The notes under the pieces: generated by a model
Told to the model about the DNA's origin: nothing
Seen by the model: the letters and a program-made list of their open reading frames with translations, nothing else
Database searches by the model: none
In this document: positions 1 to 12,000 of the stretch, piece by piece
How the letters are laid out: each line of letters starts with the position of its first letter
How positions within the stretch are numbered: position 1 is the first letter of the stretch
Made by a program: the position numbers and the translations under genes
NCBI RefSeq assembly: GCF_910592395.1
Contig: NC_088311.1
Span: 8,374,501 to 8,438,500, forward strand
Length of the DNA: 64,000 bases
Direction of reading: 5' to 3'
DNA from: Lineus longissimus
Lineage: Eukaryota; Nemertea; Pilidiophora; Heteronemertea; Lineidae

Positions 1-268
1 TTCACCCTCCGTGCAAGTGAAGGGTGTCATCTACATGTACTTGTCAGTGTATGGCTTAGATGATTGAATTTGAAATAAAATTGAGATATTCAATTAAATA
101 TAAAGCACTCAAACATGAATTTTGAATGTCGCTCATCATGGACATCAGCATAATTTTCTTTTGGCTTCTCAGTTCCTGCTTGAAGGATATTATTTGCTGG
201 AATCAAATCAAAATTTTTATTATTTTTTTACTACATGTATTTTCTCTTGGTCATTTTCTTCATCTTAA

Positions 269-603
269 AGGGAACTGAAACCGCCAAGCCAGTTCGTATG
301 ACCTCGTTTTCATTTCCCGCGTATCGGGTGATCAGAACGAGGCATGAATAAAACATGGCGCCTTGCTGTCAATCATTGAGTGACGTCACTGCTGTGGAAT
401 TTACTACGAAAACTCATGAATGAAAGATCGCATGACTCACGTGATTCTCACATGATTCTCAATAATAACAAATTGAACTGCGCATGCTCGGGCACTGGGG
501 GCAGAGCTACAAATCTGAACTCGAATAGGAAGTTGGAATTTTGACTTTCTCGGGTGGTGAAAGTCGAAAAGTTGAATAAATCGCTCGGCGGTTCCAGTTC
601 CCT
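269..603. mobile_element. Non-autonomous DNA transposon (MITE), 335 bp
   Basis: The ends are near-perfect 17-bp inverted repeats: AGGGAACTGAAACCGCC at 269-285, and at 587-603 the complement of AGGGAACTGGAACCGCC (one mismatch). Each end is bordered by TTAA (265-268 and 604-607), a clean target-site duplication. The interior has no transposase frame, so the copy depended on an enzyme supplied elsewhere. TTAA duplications are typical of piggyBac-type elements, but piggyBac termini usually begin CCC rather than AGGG, so the superfamily is left open. The interior carries a CRE-like TGACGTCA, a CACGTG E-box, an NRF1-like TGCGCATGC and an ATGGCG core. Confidence 0.82.
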
Positions 604-765
604 TTAAACCACTTCACTCATTGTGTTCGAGCAAGTTCCATTGTTGTGCACTTGATATTGTAGAACAAGGCAGTAATGATATTGTAGTAGTTTAACACTT
701 CATCATATCTTTGAAATAAACCATGGGGTAATTGGACATTGGTTGTTGCTTTCTGTTGATATCAC

Positions 766-1299
766 GAGCAGGCCTTGAGGTCAGTGTCAATCTGGCTCCA
801 TCTCGCATGTTGTATTGAAACTGGTACAACTAAAGATTTCAGAATTGCTGAAAATCAGTTTTGCGCTGAATGTTGAGGTAATCAATGACGCTGCGTAATT
901 CAATCAAGTCGAATGTGTCGGAATTCCAAGTGACATTCTACCTGAGCAGGCCTTGAGGTCAGTGTCAATCTGGCTCCATCTCGCATGTTGTATTGAAACT
1001 GGTACAACTAAAGATTTCAGAATTGCTGAAAATCAGTGTTGCGCTGAATGTTGAGGTAATCAATGACGCTGCGTAATTCAATCAAGTCGAATGTGTCGGA
1101 ATTCCAAGTGACATTCTACCTGAGCAGGGCTTGAGGTCAGTGTCAATCTGGCTCCATCTCGCATGTTGTATTGAAACTGGTACAACTAAAGATTTCAGAA
1201 TTGCTGAAAATCAGTTTTGCGCTGAATGTTGAGGTAATCAATGACGCTGCGTAATTCAATCAAGTCAAATGTGTCGGAATTCCAAGTGACATTCTACCT
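766..1299. repeat. Tandem repeat, 178 bp x 3.0
   Basis: Three consecutive units start at 766, 944 and 1122 with the phrase GAGCAGG(C/G)CTTGAGGTCAG and differ at only a few positions, so the triplication is recent. The array ends sharply at about 1299. An ATG frame of 83 codons (1241-1492) starts in the third unit and runs into unique sequence. The same ATG in the first two units gives no comparable frame, so I do not regard it as a gene. Confidence 0.93.
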
Positions 1300-3744
1300 G
1301 TCATCAATCCATCATGAGAGCATGACGAATCATCAGGAGTCTACGAAAATTACCATATATTTACATAGAACAGAGAGCACCGAGGGCAATCTTGGGTTGA
1401 AATGGACCAAAGCAATTTGGCCACTCAATCTTGGTGATCACCATCACAATTCCAAAACTTCTGGCATGGATCCTCGTCCTATACATGCTTAAGGTCTAAA
1501 GATGATAGCATTCAGAGTATATATTATGTATTAAAGAAAGTGTAGTTGTGCTCGGTGCCTGGTACACCCTGGCGATGAGGTTGAACACGATAACCAAGGG
1601 ACGTGAAATTCAACCAGAATGTAAATGGTTTGTGTCTGGGCCCTCCTTGGGGAGTATTTTGTTAAAGCAAGCAGCCTTCTGAATGACTGATAGCATAAAG
1701 GAATAAACATGAAGGTCTCACTTAGAATTACGTATGCTGATAGTCCACACTGTCCTGCATATCAATCAGACTGGTGGTGAACATGAATGGTTTGATGAGT
1801 CGGAGAAGTTGACGAAAAAAGTCTTTCTTGAAGGAGATACACACTTAAAATGGCCACCACCGCAGCCAAGACATTAGAACGGAACCCTCTTCATACATGT
1901 CTATCACTTACACCATAAAGAAATAAATCTAAAGCAATCGGTCTTATCTTATCTGATTTTTTTGGGTCCTAAATTGAAGATATTGATTTCCTCTAAACGA
2001 AGAGCGTTGGTTTCAATCCGTCAACTGCTTCTTGAGAAATCCGCCTTTACAGTTAGAGAGGACCAGAAAAAACGCTCTCATGAACCAGAAATATCAGCTA
2101 AACACCTTGTCATTTCCCCCCAAAAAATGTATCTAAGTTATTAAGCCGCTTTGGGCGCGCCTGTTTCGCATAGCCCTCTTGGTAAAGGCGCCCTCAACCG
2201 GTGAAATAGCATCAACACAGCAAGGTGCCATGGACAGCATCTTACCATTTCTTCGACAGTGTGACCCTTAAAAGCAATTGACATGACATGCAGCATGTCT
2301 GAGTCCCATTGTCTCTCCAATTTTCCAATCTATCAATGTGTCCCTTCCTCTCAAACCGACTTCTGTCAGCCACTGTAGCTGACAGCTAATGACCATTAAG
2401 ACGCATTAGTCAGTCAGCTCAGGATGTGCGTTCAGGCCAACTCCGATCTCAACGACCAGCGTTCGTCTAAGCGGCCTGATTGCTCACTGGTTCAAGTGTG
2501 AAATATAGGATATTGGCGTGTTTGTCGAGCAGCTAGCCTCTGTAATGATTGGTGGGTTTTATTGCTGTGCCAAGGGCCACCAAGTTGGTTTTGTGTTATT
2601 TTCGGTGGTGGAAAATGGTTATTTGATGATGTTTTCAGAAACTCATGAAACTTTTTTATTTCCACGAGGTTTATGCGATTATTAATTCTTTCTCTACGAT
2701 TTTTAACGCTGTTGGCAACTTGCGATTACATGTAAGACTATTCCCTGAAGTTAATAATGAATTGTATTCTATACCACTCTATGCCAGCTACTTCCTTTTT
2801 GCCTTCCATTCAATGCTAATTATGGAGATACAGAGAGTCTGACGCTTGGTTCAGTGTTCGTCGAGTAGATGGCAGCATAACGATATGGCTGATGCCTTCC
2901 ATCCGCGTTGAGAAAAAGCAGTTGCGAACTACAATGGATGAGAAAGGAGAATTTGTTGTGGGGGAGCGCTTACGAGTAGATGCAGGACCATCCGTGTATT
3001 ACGAGCGAGTATGAATAAACCTCTGGGAAAGAAACCGCGCAGGAGATGACGTAGAATGCAATAAGGAATCAACCTGTACTCGGGAGTCCGAGTCGGGCGG
3101 CTGCTAATCCTATCTACATGTATCTAGGATATTTTTGCAGTAAAAGTTGATTAGCAGCCTGGGGTTTCATTAAGCACTTTTCATCTTCCGAGAGTTCCTG
3201 GGAGCACATCGCCGTCCGGATTAGCAACAACTCTCGGGATCCTTGCTTGACTGATAACTAATACGTTGCTTAGCATTGAGCTACTCTGGGAAAGAAAATA
3301 TGATCCAGCGAAAAGATAAGATCCACCAAGAGTTGAAAATCCAAAGTCTTCGCTACGACCCAGCCCCCTAAAATCACACCACCGACATGATCGGAAGAAA
3401 AAGGAATCTGAGCAATCTCGAGTCTGCGCTAAACAAAAAAAATGTTCGCAAGTGAGATAAATCGAAAGGTCTTGACAACCACTGCTGCAGTCAAGCAAGA
3501 AAATACATAAAATACAACCAGCAATCAATAGAGGCACATTACATGGTCACATTTGCATTTAACGAGCTCCTAAATCACCTGGAACAGCACTTTCAAGAAA
3601 GTAATGTCGCTAGGCTATTCTCCATCATACCCGTGAGTGACATCGAATCATGGTTCCCAGTCTCTATTTGGTCATTCTTTTGAGCCTTGTGCGTTAAAAA
3701 ACCATTAGGGGAATTTAGATAGCACAGTTTGTGCTGCATGACAG
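1300..3744. other. No supported gene
   Basis: Unique AT-rich sequence. A short frame at 2639-2730 lies between a fair acceptor (TTTTCAG) and a GTAAGA donor that overlaps a TACATGTA word; I see no family resemblance. On the minus strand 3181-3537 is open for 118 codons and begins with a hydrophobic stretch, but it has no ATG and an in-frame stop just upstream. Confidence 0.5.
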
Positions 3745-3996
3745 GTCTGGGAGCCTATTTTGATAGATCTTGGCGATTGCTTTTTCGTACTTTGGACATG
3801 TGATGACTTTCAATTTTGGAGGATCCAAAAAGTTACGGTTGATGGCCCTGACAGGTCGCACTGCGGTTCCTTTACCCTACCCTCTCCCAGCACCACAACC
3901 ACCACCACCACCACCAATCCTGAGCTTATGGGCCTACTATGTGCGCGAGGGAAGGAGCATGCTACTGACCCTGTTCGAGATGCATTCCCTGAATTC
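3745..3996 (+). CDS. Candidate internal exon, 84 codons, Thr tract
   Basis: The frame is open in phase 0 from an acceptor (GCATGACAG, 3736-3744) to a GTGAGT donor at 3997. The conceptual peptide has a segment LWTCDDFQFWRIQKVTVDG (residues 16-34) followed by DR. Its spacing of WT, RI and DG-x-x-R loosely recalls one blade of an LDL-receptor class B (YWTD) propeller. A run of eight threonines from an ACC microsatellite follows (residues about 53-60), as in an extracellular Thr-rich linker. Against a gene: the Y and D of YWTD are missing, the acceptor has a weak pyrimidine tract, and a second frame over the same stretch is also open. Function is not assigned. Confidence 0.27.
3891..3916. repeat. 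(ACC)n microsatellite
   Basis: CACCACAACC followed by uninterrupted ACC triplets. It lies inside the exon-like frame 3745-3996, where it reads as poly-threonine; in the next frame it reads as poly-proline. Confidence 0.9.
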
Positions 3997-6489
3997 GTGA
4001 GTAACAGTTGGGAAAACAGAGATAACCGTGAGGTGTAGCTGAATCAGAACATTTGATGAATGGCCCACTAATGCTTCATGAATCATGCCGGCCCCTCGAT
4101 TCCTCACCGATCCCCGATGTTATTTAATATCCATTTGAGATAGTTTTGGGATGGAAATCTTCATGTCGGTGATATAAGGTGAATCATTGTTAGTCCAATT
4201 GGTGTCATCATCATAGCGGGAAAAAAGCTACACCCGGCCCATGCTCCAAGCAGATCGAAGGAATGTGTTAGTCAATTAGTTCCAAAATCATTGACATTAT
4301 GGTATTGGCCAATCTATTGCTTTTCTGTCCTCTGAAACACCTTCTCAGCACTAGACTTGGATATCATTTCCCCATTATCGTGTCGAAGTATCTATTACAC
4401 AATAAAATGAAAAGAATTAGCAAGCCATTATTGACTATGAGCAATAAATTTAACTAAACTGACGCAATGGCAGTATGAGAGCAGGTATAAATATGGGGGA
4501 AGTGGTAGAACCAGAGACACTAGAAAATGAAAGTTTTTAGTAGAAACTACAACTATAGTATGAAAGATGCTAGTAGAACAAGACATTTTTCGTCAAGAAT
4601 TAGTTAATGATAGCGCTTTTGTTTTATTTGACGTGACTTTCTGCCACCAAACATACCAAAAAACAAACACAATAAGCTACGTTGCTTCTTTATCCCTCAT
4701 AATTTTTTGTCACTAAAATATTGTAATTCTGTTTCACATGTGTGATTGATTAGCAGCCGTATGGAAGGGAATAGAATCGGTAGAAAACCAACATATTGTT
4801 GATGTCGAAAGACTTCCATAATTCCTGCCACCAACGAGCTCATCAGCCATCACCCCTTTTTCCTTTCACTTAATCAAGAATGCCGCAGGAATTGCCTGAG
4901 CGTGGCTGCGTCATAACCGGTTATAATAAATCATACTATATTGTCAGCCATCTGTGTTTTCTTATTAAACACGGTCGAGAAAACAATTCAATCTCACTGA
5001 GAACTGCCGCCGACCTCTTTTGGGATTTATTTATGAATGCAAGTGTGTGCTATATTTTGCTTGAATATGGAAAGGAAATATGGGCTCGTTCATCATTTCG
5101 GTTTGCAGATTCCAAGCAGAAAATGCACAGAGGGGCGATTGCTACTGATTATTGGTGCCAACTCAGTAGCCTATCGCGTAGTGTGTAGTTTTTAATACTC
5201 ATTCAGGCCTGATTTCACTACATTTTCCGCAGCCATCGCCGCTGATGCTGGTGTGGTTGATGATAGCTTCAGAGTAACCAAAGATCAACACCTGTCTCTG
5301 ACGGAACGAATAGCTTTCCCTGAAGAACCACTCGACCTTAGCTTACGGAATTGATGCCTCGGCCCCAGAAGTGCGTAAAACCAGGTATATATATGCTAGA
5401 GGAACCTTCACCCAAAACTTCTGAGAATTTACTACGAGAAGCTGCTGCTTACAACCCATGTCTTAATACATTTCATAGTATTTTTCGGTTTCTTTCACCT
5501 GTCAGATATGCCAATATTCATTTGAAGTTGCACCTTAAGACCATCTGGTGCTGTTTGTTTTTATGTTGTTTATCTCCACCTACAACTGTCTGGAAATTTC
5601 TGTGGATCTGTTTTGCTGCTAAGACAAGACATTGTTAAAATGTTAAGGGTAAAAGTATCTTTACGCCAGTGAAGGTTATTGGCATAGAATAGACAGCTAG
5701 ACAGACCATCATTGCGGGCAACATTGATAATCGTGACAGTCTGTCTTTGAGTGTTCCCAAACAATGAGGGAAAACACCCAGAAACAGGGAAACGCAGAAA
5801 ATGTTACACCGCCGTATTTTTCGAAAATTTCTATATTTGTAAAAACAAAATAATCTAACTTTATACCGTGTCCGGCATTGCTCTGAATGACTCTGTACTG
5901 TGACGACCTACTCTTGGTGGCATTCTGCCATGTTCAGCGCAACATTTTTCAAAACAAGTTTAAAGTCACTATCTTGGCGTTAACTTTGAACTGGCGTTAT
6001 CGCCTTCTATTAGACCTAGCGCCAAGTAAGAGTTTACGCCAATGAAGTGACGAACTTTTTTGAACAGCCTGGCCTCGATACCACGCTTCTCCTATTAACG
6101 TGCTTCTTATTCGTCATCGCATTGCCCATGTTGCCTGACTTATAATGTACGTCGTACATGTAGCTCTTGGACAGGATGAAGATGAATTGGCGCTGGCCGT
6201 CCGGAAATCGCATGTTTTGTTTGCATGGTGTCAGTGTTATCCACCACACCACGTCCTCCAATGACATGTAGCGTATTTCTTACAGTTTCCGTCACTTTGA
6301 AGTTTGCCGCATCGTGTGATGAAGTGTTTATTGTGCAAATGGATTGGATTGATCAGAATTGGTTGGTGAACATTTTGATGTTGGTTCGTGCATGGCCATG
6401 GATAATGGCCACTAAGTTAGGCTTTATTCATCCCCGAAACATGCCCGTACTTCTAAATGAAAAAAAAGAAGTCTCTCTTCGAATTCAAC
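3997..6489. other. No supported gene
   Basis: Unique sequence. TATAAATA at 4486-4493 is TATA-like but has no convincing initiator or start codon context. An ATG frame of 102 codons (4880-5188) is within the chance range for this composition and resembles nothing I know. Confidence 0.5.
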
Positions 6490-6790
6490 CAACATCGCTA
6501 TTTTTACATGCTTTTCTGGCTAGTATTCACTTAACCATATCATCATCGCTATTTCGACTTCCCTTATAGTATAGTATTCGCCTAACCATATCGTTTGACA
6601 TTCCAATTTGCTAATATTCACTCTCCGTCATATGAACGTCACTATTTTGACTTGTTTTTTGCTAATACTGGTATTCACTATGAACCACATCAATATCACT
6701 ATTTCAACCTGCCTTTTTTTGCTACCATCATCACTGTTTTGACTTGCCCTTTTCTTGCTTGCTAACATTCACTTTCAATCAAGCAATGTC
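6490..6790. repeat. Degenerate tandem repeat, irregular unit
   Basis: The phrase (C)ACTATTT(T)GACTTG(C), usually preceded by GCTA-x-TATTCACT, recurs at about 6493, 6547, 6638, 6694 and 6730 with strong divergence and uneven spacing (36-91 bp). This looks like an old, eroding local duplication series. The strand is pyrimidine-rich. Confidence 0.5.
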
Positions 6791-7074
6791 TATAACTTGA
6801 CTTTGATTCAACACTATCCCCAGGAAAGGTGCTGTAGGCATGGAAACCGAATGTCGTCAAATATTTCATTTCCCCAAAGAAGTGTTTGTGTTTATTCAGT
6901 TGGCAGAAAAAATCTTACTTGAAGGGTAGTTTTTTGCTTTCCTGCATACGCGGTCGGTGGGATTAAAACGTTTGTTGAAATCATGAAACCGAGTATATAA
7001 TCCATGTACATGCAGATAGACATCATCTTAAAGTCTCCAATGAATTAGAAACGGCGTTTTGAAGCCTTTTCCAG

Positions 7075-7149
7075 GGCGAGCCTTATAAAAGGAGGAATAT
7101 TGTAAAGGTGGTTGGTGGACCAGCTGATACTGGAAAGACTGAAGTCAGG
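7075..7149 (+). CDS. Candidate 25-codon exon with P-loop motif
   Basis: A phase 0-0 segment lies between a good acceptor (GCCTTTTCCAG, ending 7074) and an AGG|GTATTG donor at 7150. The peptide contains VVGGPADTGKTEVR. The part GPADTGKT satisfies the Walker A pattern G-x4-G-K-T used to bind nucleotide phosphates in AAA, helicase and NACHT proteins. PIF1-like helicases often have GPAGTGK(T/S), so an eroded helicase fragment is one possibility. The donor is weak at +4 to +6, a TATA-like TATAAAAGG sits inside the segment (7084-7092), and no Walker B or other helicase motif was found nearby. It may be a pseudo-exon or chance. Confidence 0.2.
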
Positions 7150-7942
7150 GTATTGAGAACATATATTTGTATCAGTTGTTTTGGGGTCACATTTGTGCTG
7201 TTATGGCGGCCTGGTGTCCAAGGATATTCATCAACCAGCAGCCGCCGGATGTTCAACATATTTCAAGCCAGTCTACTGATTACCCTCCGAATTCGCCATG
7301 ATTAACGACTTCAATAATTGATCAGTGGTCTGGTGTGACATAAAAAAACACTTTAGCGAAAAAAATTGTAATTTATGCCATGACATGTAGGTAAACAGCT
7401 TTGCGTCTCTCCATATTCGTGATTTTCAATTCAAACGTTATGCAAACATGATTAGGAGATGTTTGGCATTTCATTTTGCATTTTAAGGAAATCTTTAGAG
7501 CAGACGATAAGAAGGTGGACTCTTAGTAAATTTGCCTGGCTGGTATCGGGTGGATAAAACGCGCCGAACTTCAAGGGCTAATAACTCCAGATTCTTCTCT
7601 ATTGCACTGCAGTGAAGTTGGGTCAAATTTTTGTCCAGATATAGGTCTGACATTTTTGTGATTATTCGTTAGTCTGTATTTGACAGGCAATTGAAGAAAA
7701 CTTGTCAGAAATTGCAGTACAGTCGTAACCGTTCCTTTCTTTATGACTAATTATCAATGATCTGTGCCCAAGCTACTCCAGGCTCAATTTGGCCGCCATC
7801 TTGATGACATCATCATATCCTAGCAACAACACTAACGCTCATTTGTAAAGACTGATGGCCCATGGAAACTCCTTCATGTGGGGAAATTGCGATGTTTTAT
7901 GGGCCAACAACGAGAATACATTGCTAATCAATCATATGATGG

Positions 7943-8571
7943 GACTGTTGGTCAACTTGCCTTGCTCTAAATCGTATCTAGCACTTCTAAAGAAGAACTT
8001 GAGACTGTTGGTCAGCTTGCCTTGGTCTAAATCGTATCTAGCACTTCTAAAGAAGAACTTGAGACTGTTGGTCAGCTTGCCTTGCTCTAAATCGTATCTA
8101 GCACTTCTAAAGAAGAACTTGAGACTGTTGGTCAACTTGCCTTGCTCTAAATCGTATCTAGCACTTCTAAAGAAGGACTTGAGACTGTTGGTCAGCTTGC
8201 CTTGGTCTAAATCGTATCTAGCACTTCTAAAGAAGAACTTGAGACTGTTGGTCAACTTGCCTTGCTCTAAATCGTATCTAGCACTTCTAAAGAAGGACTT
8301 GAGACTGTTGGTCAGCTTGCCTTGGTCTAAATCGTATCTAGCACTTCTAAAGAAGGACTTGAGACTGTTGGTCAGCTTGCCTTGGTCTAAATCGTATCTA
8401 GCACTTCTAAAGAAGGACTTGAGACTGTTGGTCAGCTTGCCTTGGTCTAAATCGTATCTAGCACTTCTAAAGAAGGACTTGAGACTGTTGGTCAGCTTGC
8501 CTTGGTCTAAATCGTATCTAGCACTTCTAAAGAAGGACTTGAGACTGTTGGTCAACTTGCCTTGGTCTAAA
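7943..8571. repeat. 60-bp minisatellite, about 10.5 units
   Basis: Units of exactly 60 bp, starting GACTGTTGGTCAGCTTGCC. Three sites vary: AAGAA/AAGGA, GTCAAC/GTCAGC and TTGCTC/TTGGTC. Units at the 5' side mix the variants, while four successive 60-bp rows (8281-8520) are identical, which points to recent expansion at the 3' side. Because 60 is a multiple of three, frames stay open on both strands: 240 codons on plus (7855-8577) and 207 on minus (7932-8555). All three variants are amino-acid changing in the plus frame, so I see no sign of coding constraint. Confidence 0.95.
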
Positions 8572-8598
8572 ATTTAGCATTAAGAAAAAGGACCTGGG

Positions 8599-9052
8599 GA
8601 TTCTGTTGTCAGAGACAAGACCACAATTGATTTTTTAAGCCTTTTAGCAGTTAAATTGTCAATGTTTGACCGCGACGCATCAAATACTGCGTGGGGTTGT
8701 CAATCTGAAATTTTGTTATGATATTCCGGACAGTCGGGCAAGTAAATGGTGAAAAATAAACTGGTAGTTGACCACGGAAATTTTTTGATAATCGACAAAT
8801 TAGACAGACATTGATATTTCCACTCTTTTCAGCCAACTGGCAGAAAAATATCAAAACACGCCCCCTATTACCAAATTAGCAAAATTCGAAATTAATTTTT
8901 TCATCAAATAATTTCTTAAATCTGTAGACTTGCCACAACAAATATTTTTTCAATACCTCTCCAAATATGTACTCGCGTTAAAAACGTGCACTCGTCTAAT
9001 TGATAGGCCTCGACCTATGAATATTCATGAGTGGTCTTGTCTCGTCAGAATC
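8599..9052. mobile_element. Possible inverted-repeat-bounded element, 454 bp
   Basis: The left end is GATTCTG, a 6-nt insertion, then GAGACAAGACCAC (8599-8624). The right end is the complement of GATTCTG, two bases, then GAGACAAGACCAC (9031-9052). The interior is AT-rich without a coding frame. No convincing target-site duplication is visible (GGG on the left, TTG on the right), so this could be an old MITE or a coincidental inverted repeat beside the minisatellite. Confidence 0.38.
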
Positions 9053-12000
9053 TTGATTTCTGGCTGCCGGCCTTGACCGGAAGTCGTACCACAATACACG
9101 TTTTTGCAACAGGGTCAATTGTGACGCAGTCCGAAGGAAGCAAGATTTGGCACTTCTTATTGGCTAAGGCGACCGGAAATCAGACATTCCACTGTCCCAT
9201 GAATGCTTGAACCAGAGTCTTTCAAATGTCATTCCGGCATGGGCAGTCTGATATCTTTCCCTGCATTTAAATGGATGGTCCGTCCGAAATGGATGATCCT
9301 ATTTCTAGCACTCGGCTCCTGCACATGGTTCAGTCTGATAGCACTCATTAGTATGCACGGTCAGTGCTAGCCCTTTCACCAACACGAGGGCGCAGCATCG
9401 TAATGGCTTGATTAGTGCTAAGGAAAGTGATAATAGCAGCTCTTCAGGCATGTTTTATGTTCTACTCTATACAAAAACCAGATGGTTTATGGCAGATAGG
9501 TCCCCGTTGATTGTGCGTGGTCACAGTGATCAGAAGGGATAAGACTCTCCTTGTTTGGATGAAAATGGGGTGACATTCCTTCTATGTTACAAGGAGAAAG
9601 TCACATGATAGAGGTTATTTTGTCTATTTGCTGGCTCTGTTTGTTGATTAGCCATAGGAAATCAACTTCAAGTATTGAACCAACCCACCAGTTCCGAAAA
9701 TTACCTTTATTTGAACTGAATGATAATGAATGATGCTGATGATATCCAGCATGTATTGGCGGTTTCACCTAGAAACATCACGCAACCCCTGCTGTAGCAT
9801 ACACTTGAAGGACAAGGACACCAACTTCATAATTTTTCTCGCCTTGAGTGCGTATTAATTTTTCATTAACAGGGTGAACATTTTGTTTGATGAAGGATCG
9901 ATTGAAAATGGAGCATGTTTGTTTTCAGTGGTTTGGGGTGTTAGCGCATGGCGATTAAGATTGGAGTTTCATATGTTATCGCCAAATATCATTGGTCATG
10001 ATGTTGACACTGGTCTAGACAATGATATCAGATGCCAGGTCATTATTTATGGAGTGGCTTTGATTTAACTCTGCTCAGATCAATTGCAGTTGTACGCCTG
10101 GTCATCTGGTTGGTGAGATTTGTTATGAGATTAGATACTTTGATTTATACATGTATTGTCGTTTTTACCAAAAATTAGTATATATTGTATTCTTGCTTCC
10201 TAAACCAACACTGACAGAAGTTCTAACTCCCTCAGAAATACTTATATGCACTCTTTCTTCCAGTACATTGTTCACATGTTGCGCGCTGGTGATTAGATGT
10301 AACCATGGCAAAAGTGCAGTAACTAGACACGCCGACGCGATAAAAGTTGGCATGTACATGTGTTAGGTTTCTGTATCAATCAACATGTACACCATACATA
10401 CATGTAGTGTAAATGTTTATTTACGTTCACGTGGAGGAAGATCTAACACGATATTAAATTTCTAATTTTGAACGATCGAACTCGACTATTCGTCATTCCA
10501 GGTCTATTTTGTATAACCTCGTCCCCCAAAGCGTTAGGCATCCCCTGATTGCCAAGTTACCTTAACGATCCAGGTCACTGCTTTAAAGATTACCTCATTT
10601 CCTCTCATCATTTGTCTTGTGTCCCCGCCGCATCCAGTGTCACTTGGTCCACTGAACACGCCCGTTTATCTGGCCGCACCATGGTTAGATGGCAACACCC
10701 CAATGAACCATTGAATTACTTTTCAAATTAAGACATAACACAGAATCTGGAAGTCATATTTTGAAATTGACAATTAATTTCTATCCTCGATTTATAGTTT
10801 CTTGCTTTGTAGCGTTTTTATGAAATAGCAAAAAATTGTAACATTATTTACCAATTTCTAGCTTTGTATTATTTCAAAGCCGTAACCAACAGTCAATTCC
10901 TGACTGGTCGTTTTAAAGAATTTCTCTCAGATATTTTGATGAGGAAGAAAATGTCCCCCCTGGAAAAAGTGTCCGATCCTATAGTGTTCTGACGGATTAT
11001 GGTATATGGTTCTGGAGAGGCCATGACTGTCAATGCCTCAGAGATTAAAAGCGGATAAGAGAATCATTTTCCCCGGACATTCTATTCTAAGACATTTCAA
11101 ACTTCTACACCGTAACGAAACTAAGGTTAGGGCCGGTTTTTCTTTGTTTTATTGCACTCAATTTTGGTTCGTTGGGGGCATCAAATACAAAATATATGAT
11201 ATTGTGAACGTGCAGCAACAGTCACGACGAGTGACAGTCGGAAGGAGCAGGAAGTGTGATGTGGCTAATCATCTAGCCAAAACGACTGTAATTAGCTTTT
11301 TCTGTTTGTCCGACACCTATTCACCACGACTGGATAGCCCCTGACCAACATCCCGACAGCCATTACCTCAGATTTACGATCATGATTTCCTGCTGAAGGC
11401 CGTCAATCTCCCCACAAGACAATATGATGGTTTTTATATGTGTCCCGTGGACGTTAAGGGCCCTTACTTAAGTTTGGTTATAACGTGTAATGACCATTGC
11501 CCACTGTCTGGGGACTATTCCCTGCACAGGTAGACGAACTGGACGCAGTGTTTCAGGTGTAATGTATCGTACCTAATTAATGATATCACTTATGTTTGAT
11601 TTGGTCATATGGATGAGAGATGACTAAACCCTTTTTCTGAGTCTAGGAACTCGATATGAATTACTGGTAAGTCACCTTTTATTCCAGGTGAGAGATTCAG
11701 TGAAGCTCGGCATTGAATGGACATGAGATTACAACAAACAAGGTTACATAAGTGTCCCGGGCGCAATTTCACCCATTCCCGTTTGTCAGCGTTGTTCGGT
11801 ATACACCACTTGTTTGTCAGTCCTAAAAGCTTTTCCTTCATAAGAAAACATGCTTTTCACCATTACTGCCTGGGCAGGGCGCTACATTCCAGATCTACCT
11901 CGCAAAGAGCCATGTTTTCAAAAGTAGGAATGAACTTTCAATTAGTCCTGAGTTTGGCCGGCGACTGGTTCCTTTGAAAGGACAATCTCCCCAAAAGACT

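Noticed and set aside
3181-3537. Secreted protein with signal peptide on the minus strand
   Set aside because: The hydrophobic start is attractive, but the first codon is GTG with an in-frame stop four codons upstream and no acceptor that would supply a start.
4486-4493. TATA box
   Set aside because: No initiator, start codon or donor in suitable positions downstream.
7600-7612. TATTGCACTGCAG as a miR-92/25 family seed match
   Set aside because: The match is limited to the first eight bases or so, and no flanking hairpin is present.
7788-7803. GGCCGCCATCTT as a minus-strand YY1 promoter
   Set aside because: A good YY1 word with a nearby TGACATCA, but no coding frame follows on the minus strand. 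A similar isolated CAAGATGGCCGCC occurs near 40128.
7855-8577. 240-codon frame as a repeat-protein gene
   Set aside because: It is the read-through of a 60-bp minisatellite, also open antisense; all unit variants are amino-acid changing and there is no flanking gene structure.
11605-11841. 78-codon minus-strand ATG frame
   Set aside because: Protein-like appearance only; no motif, no splice support, length within chance.
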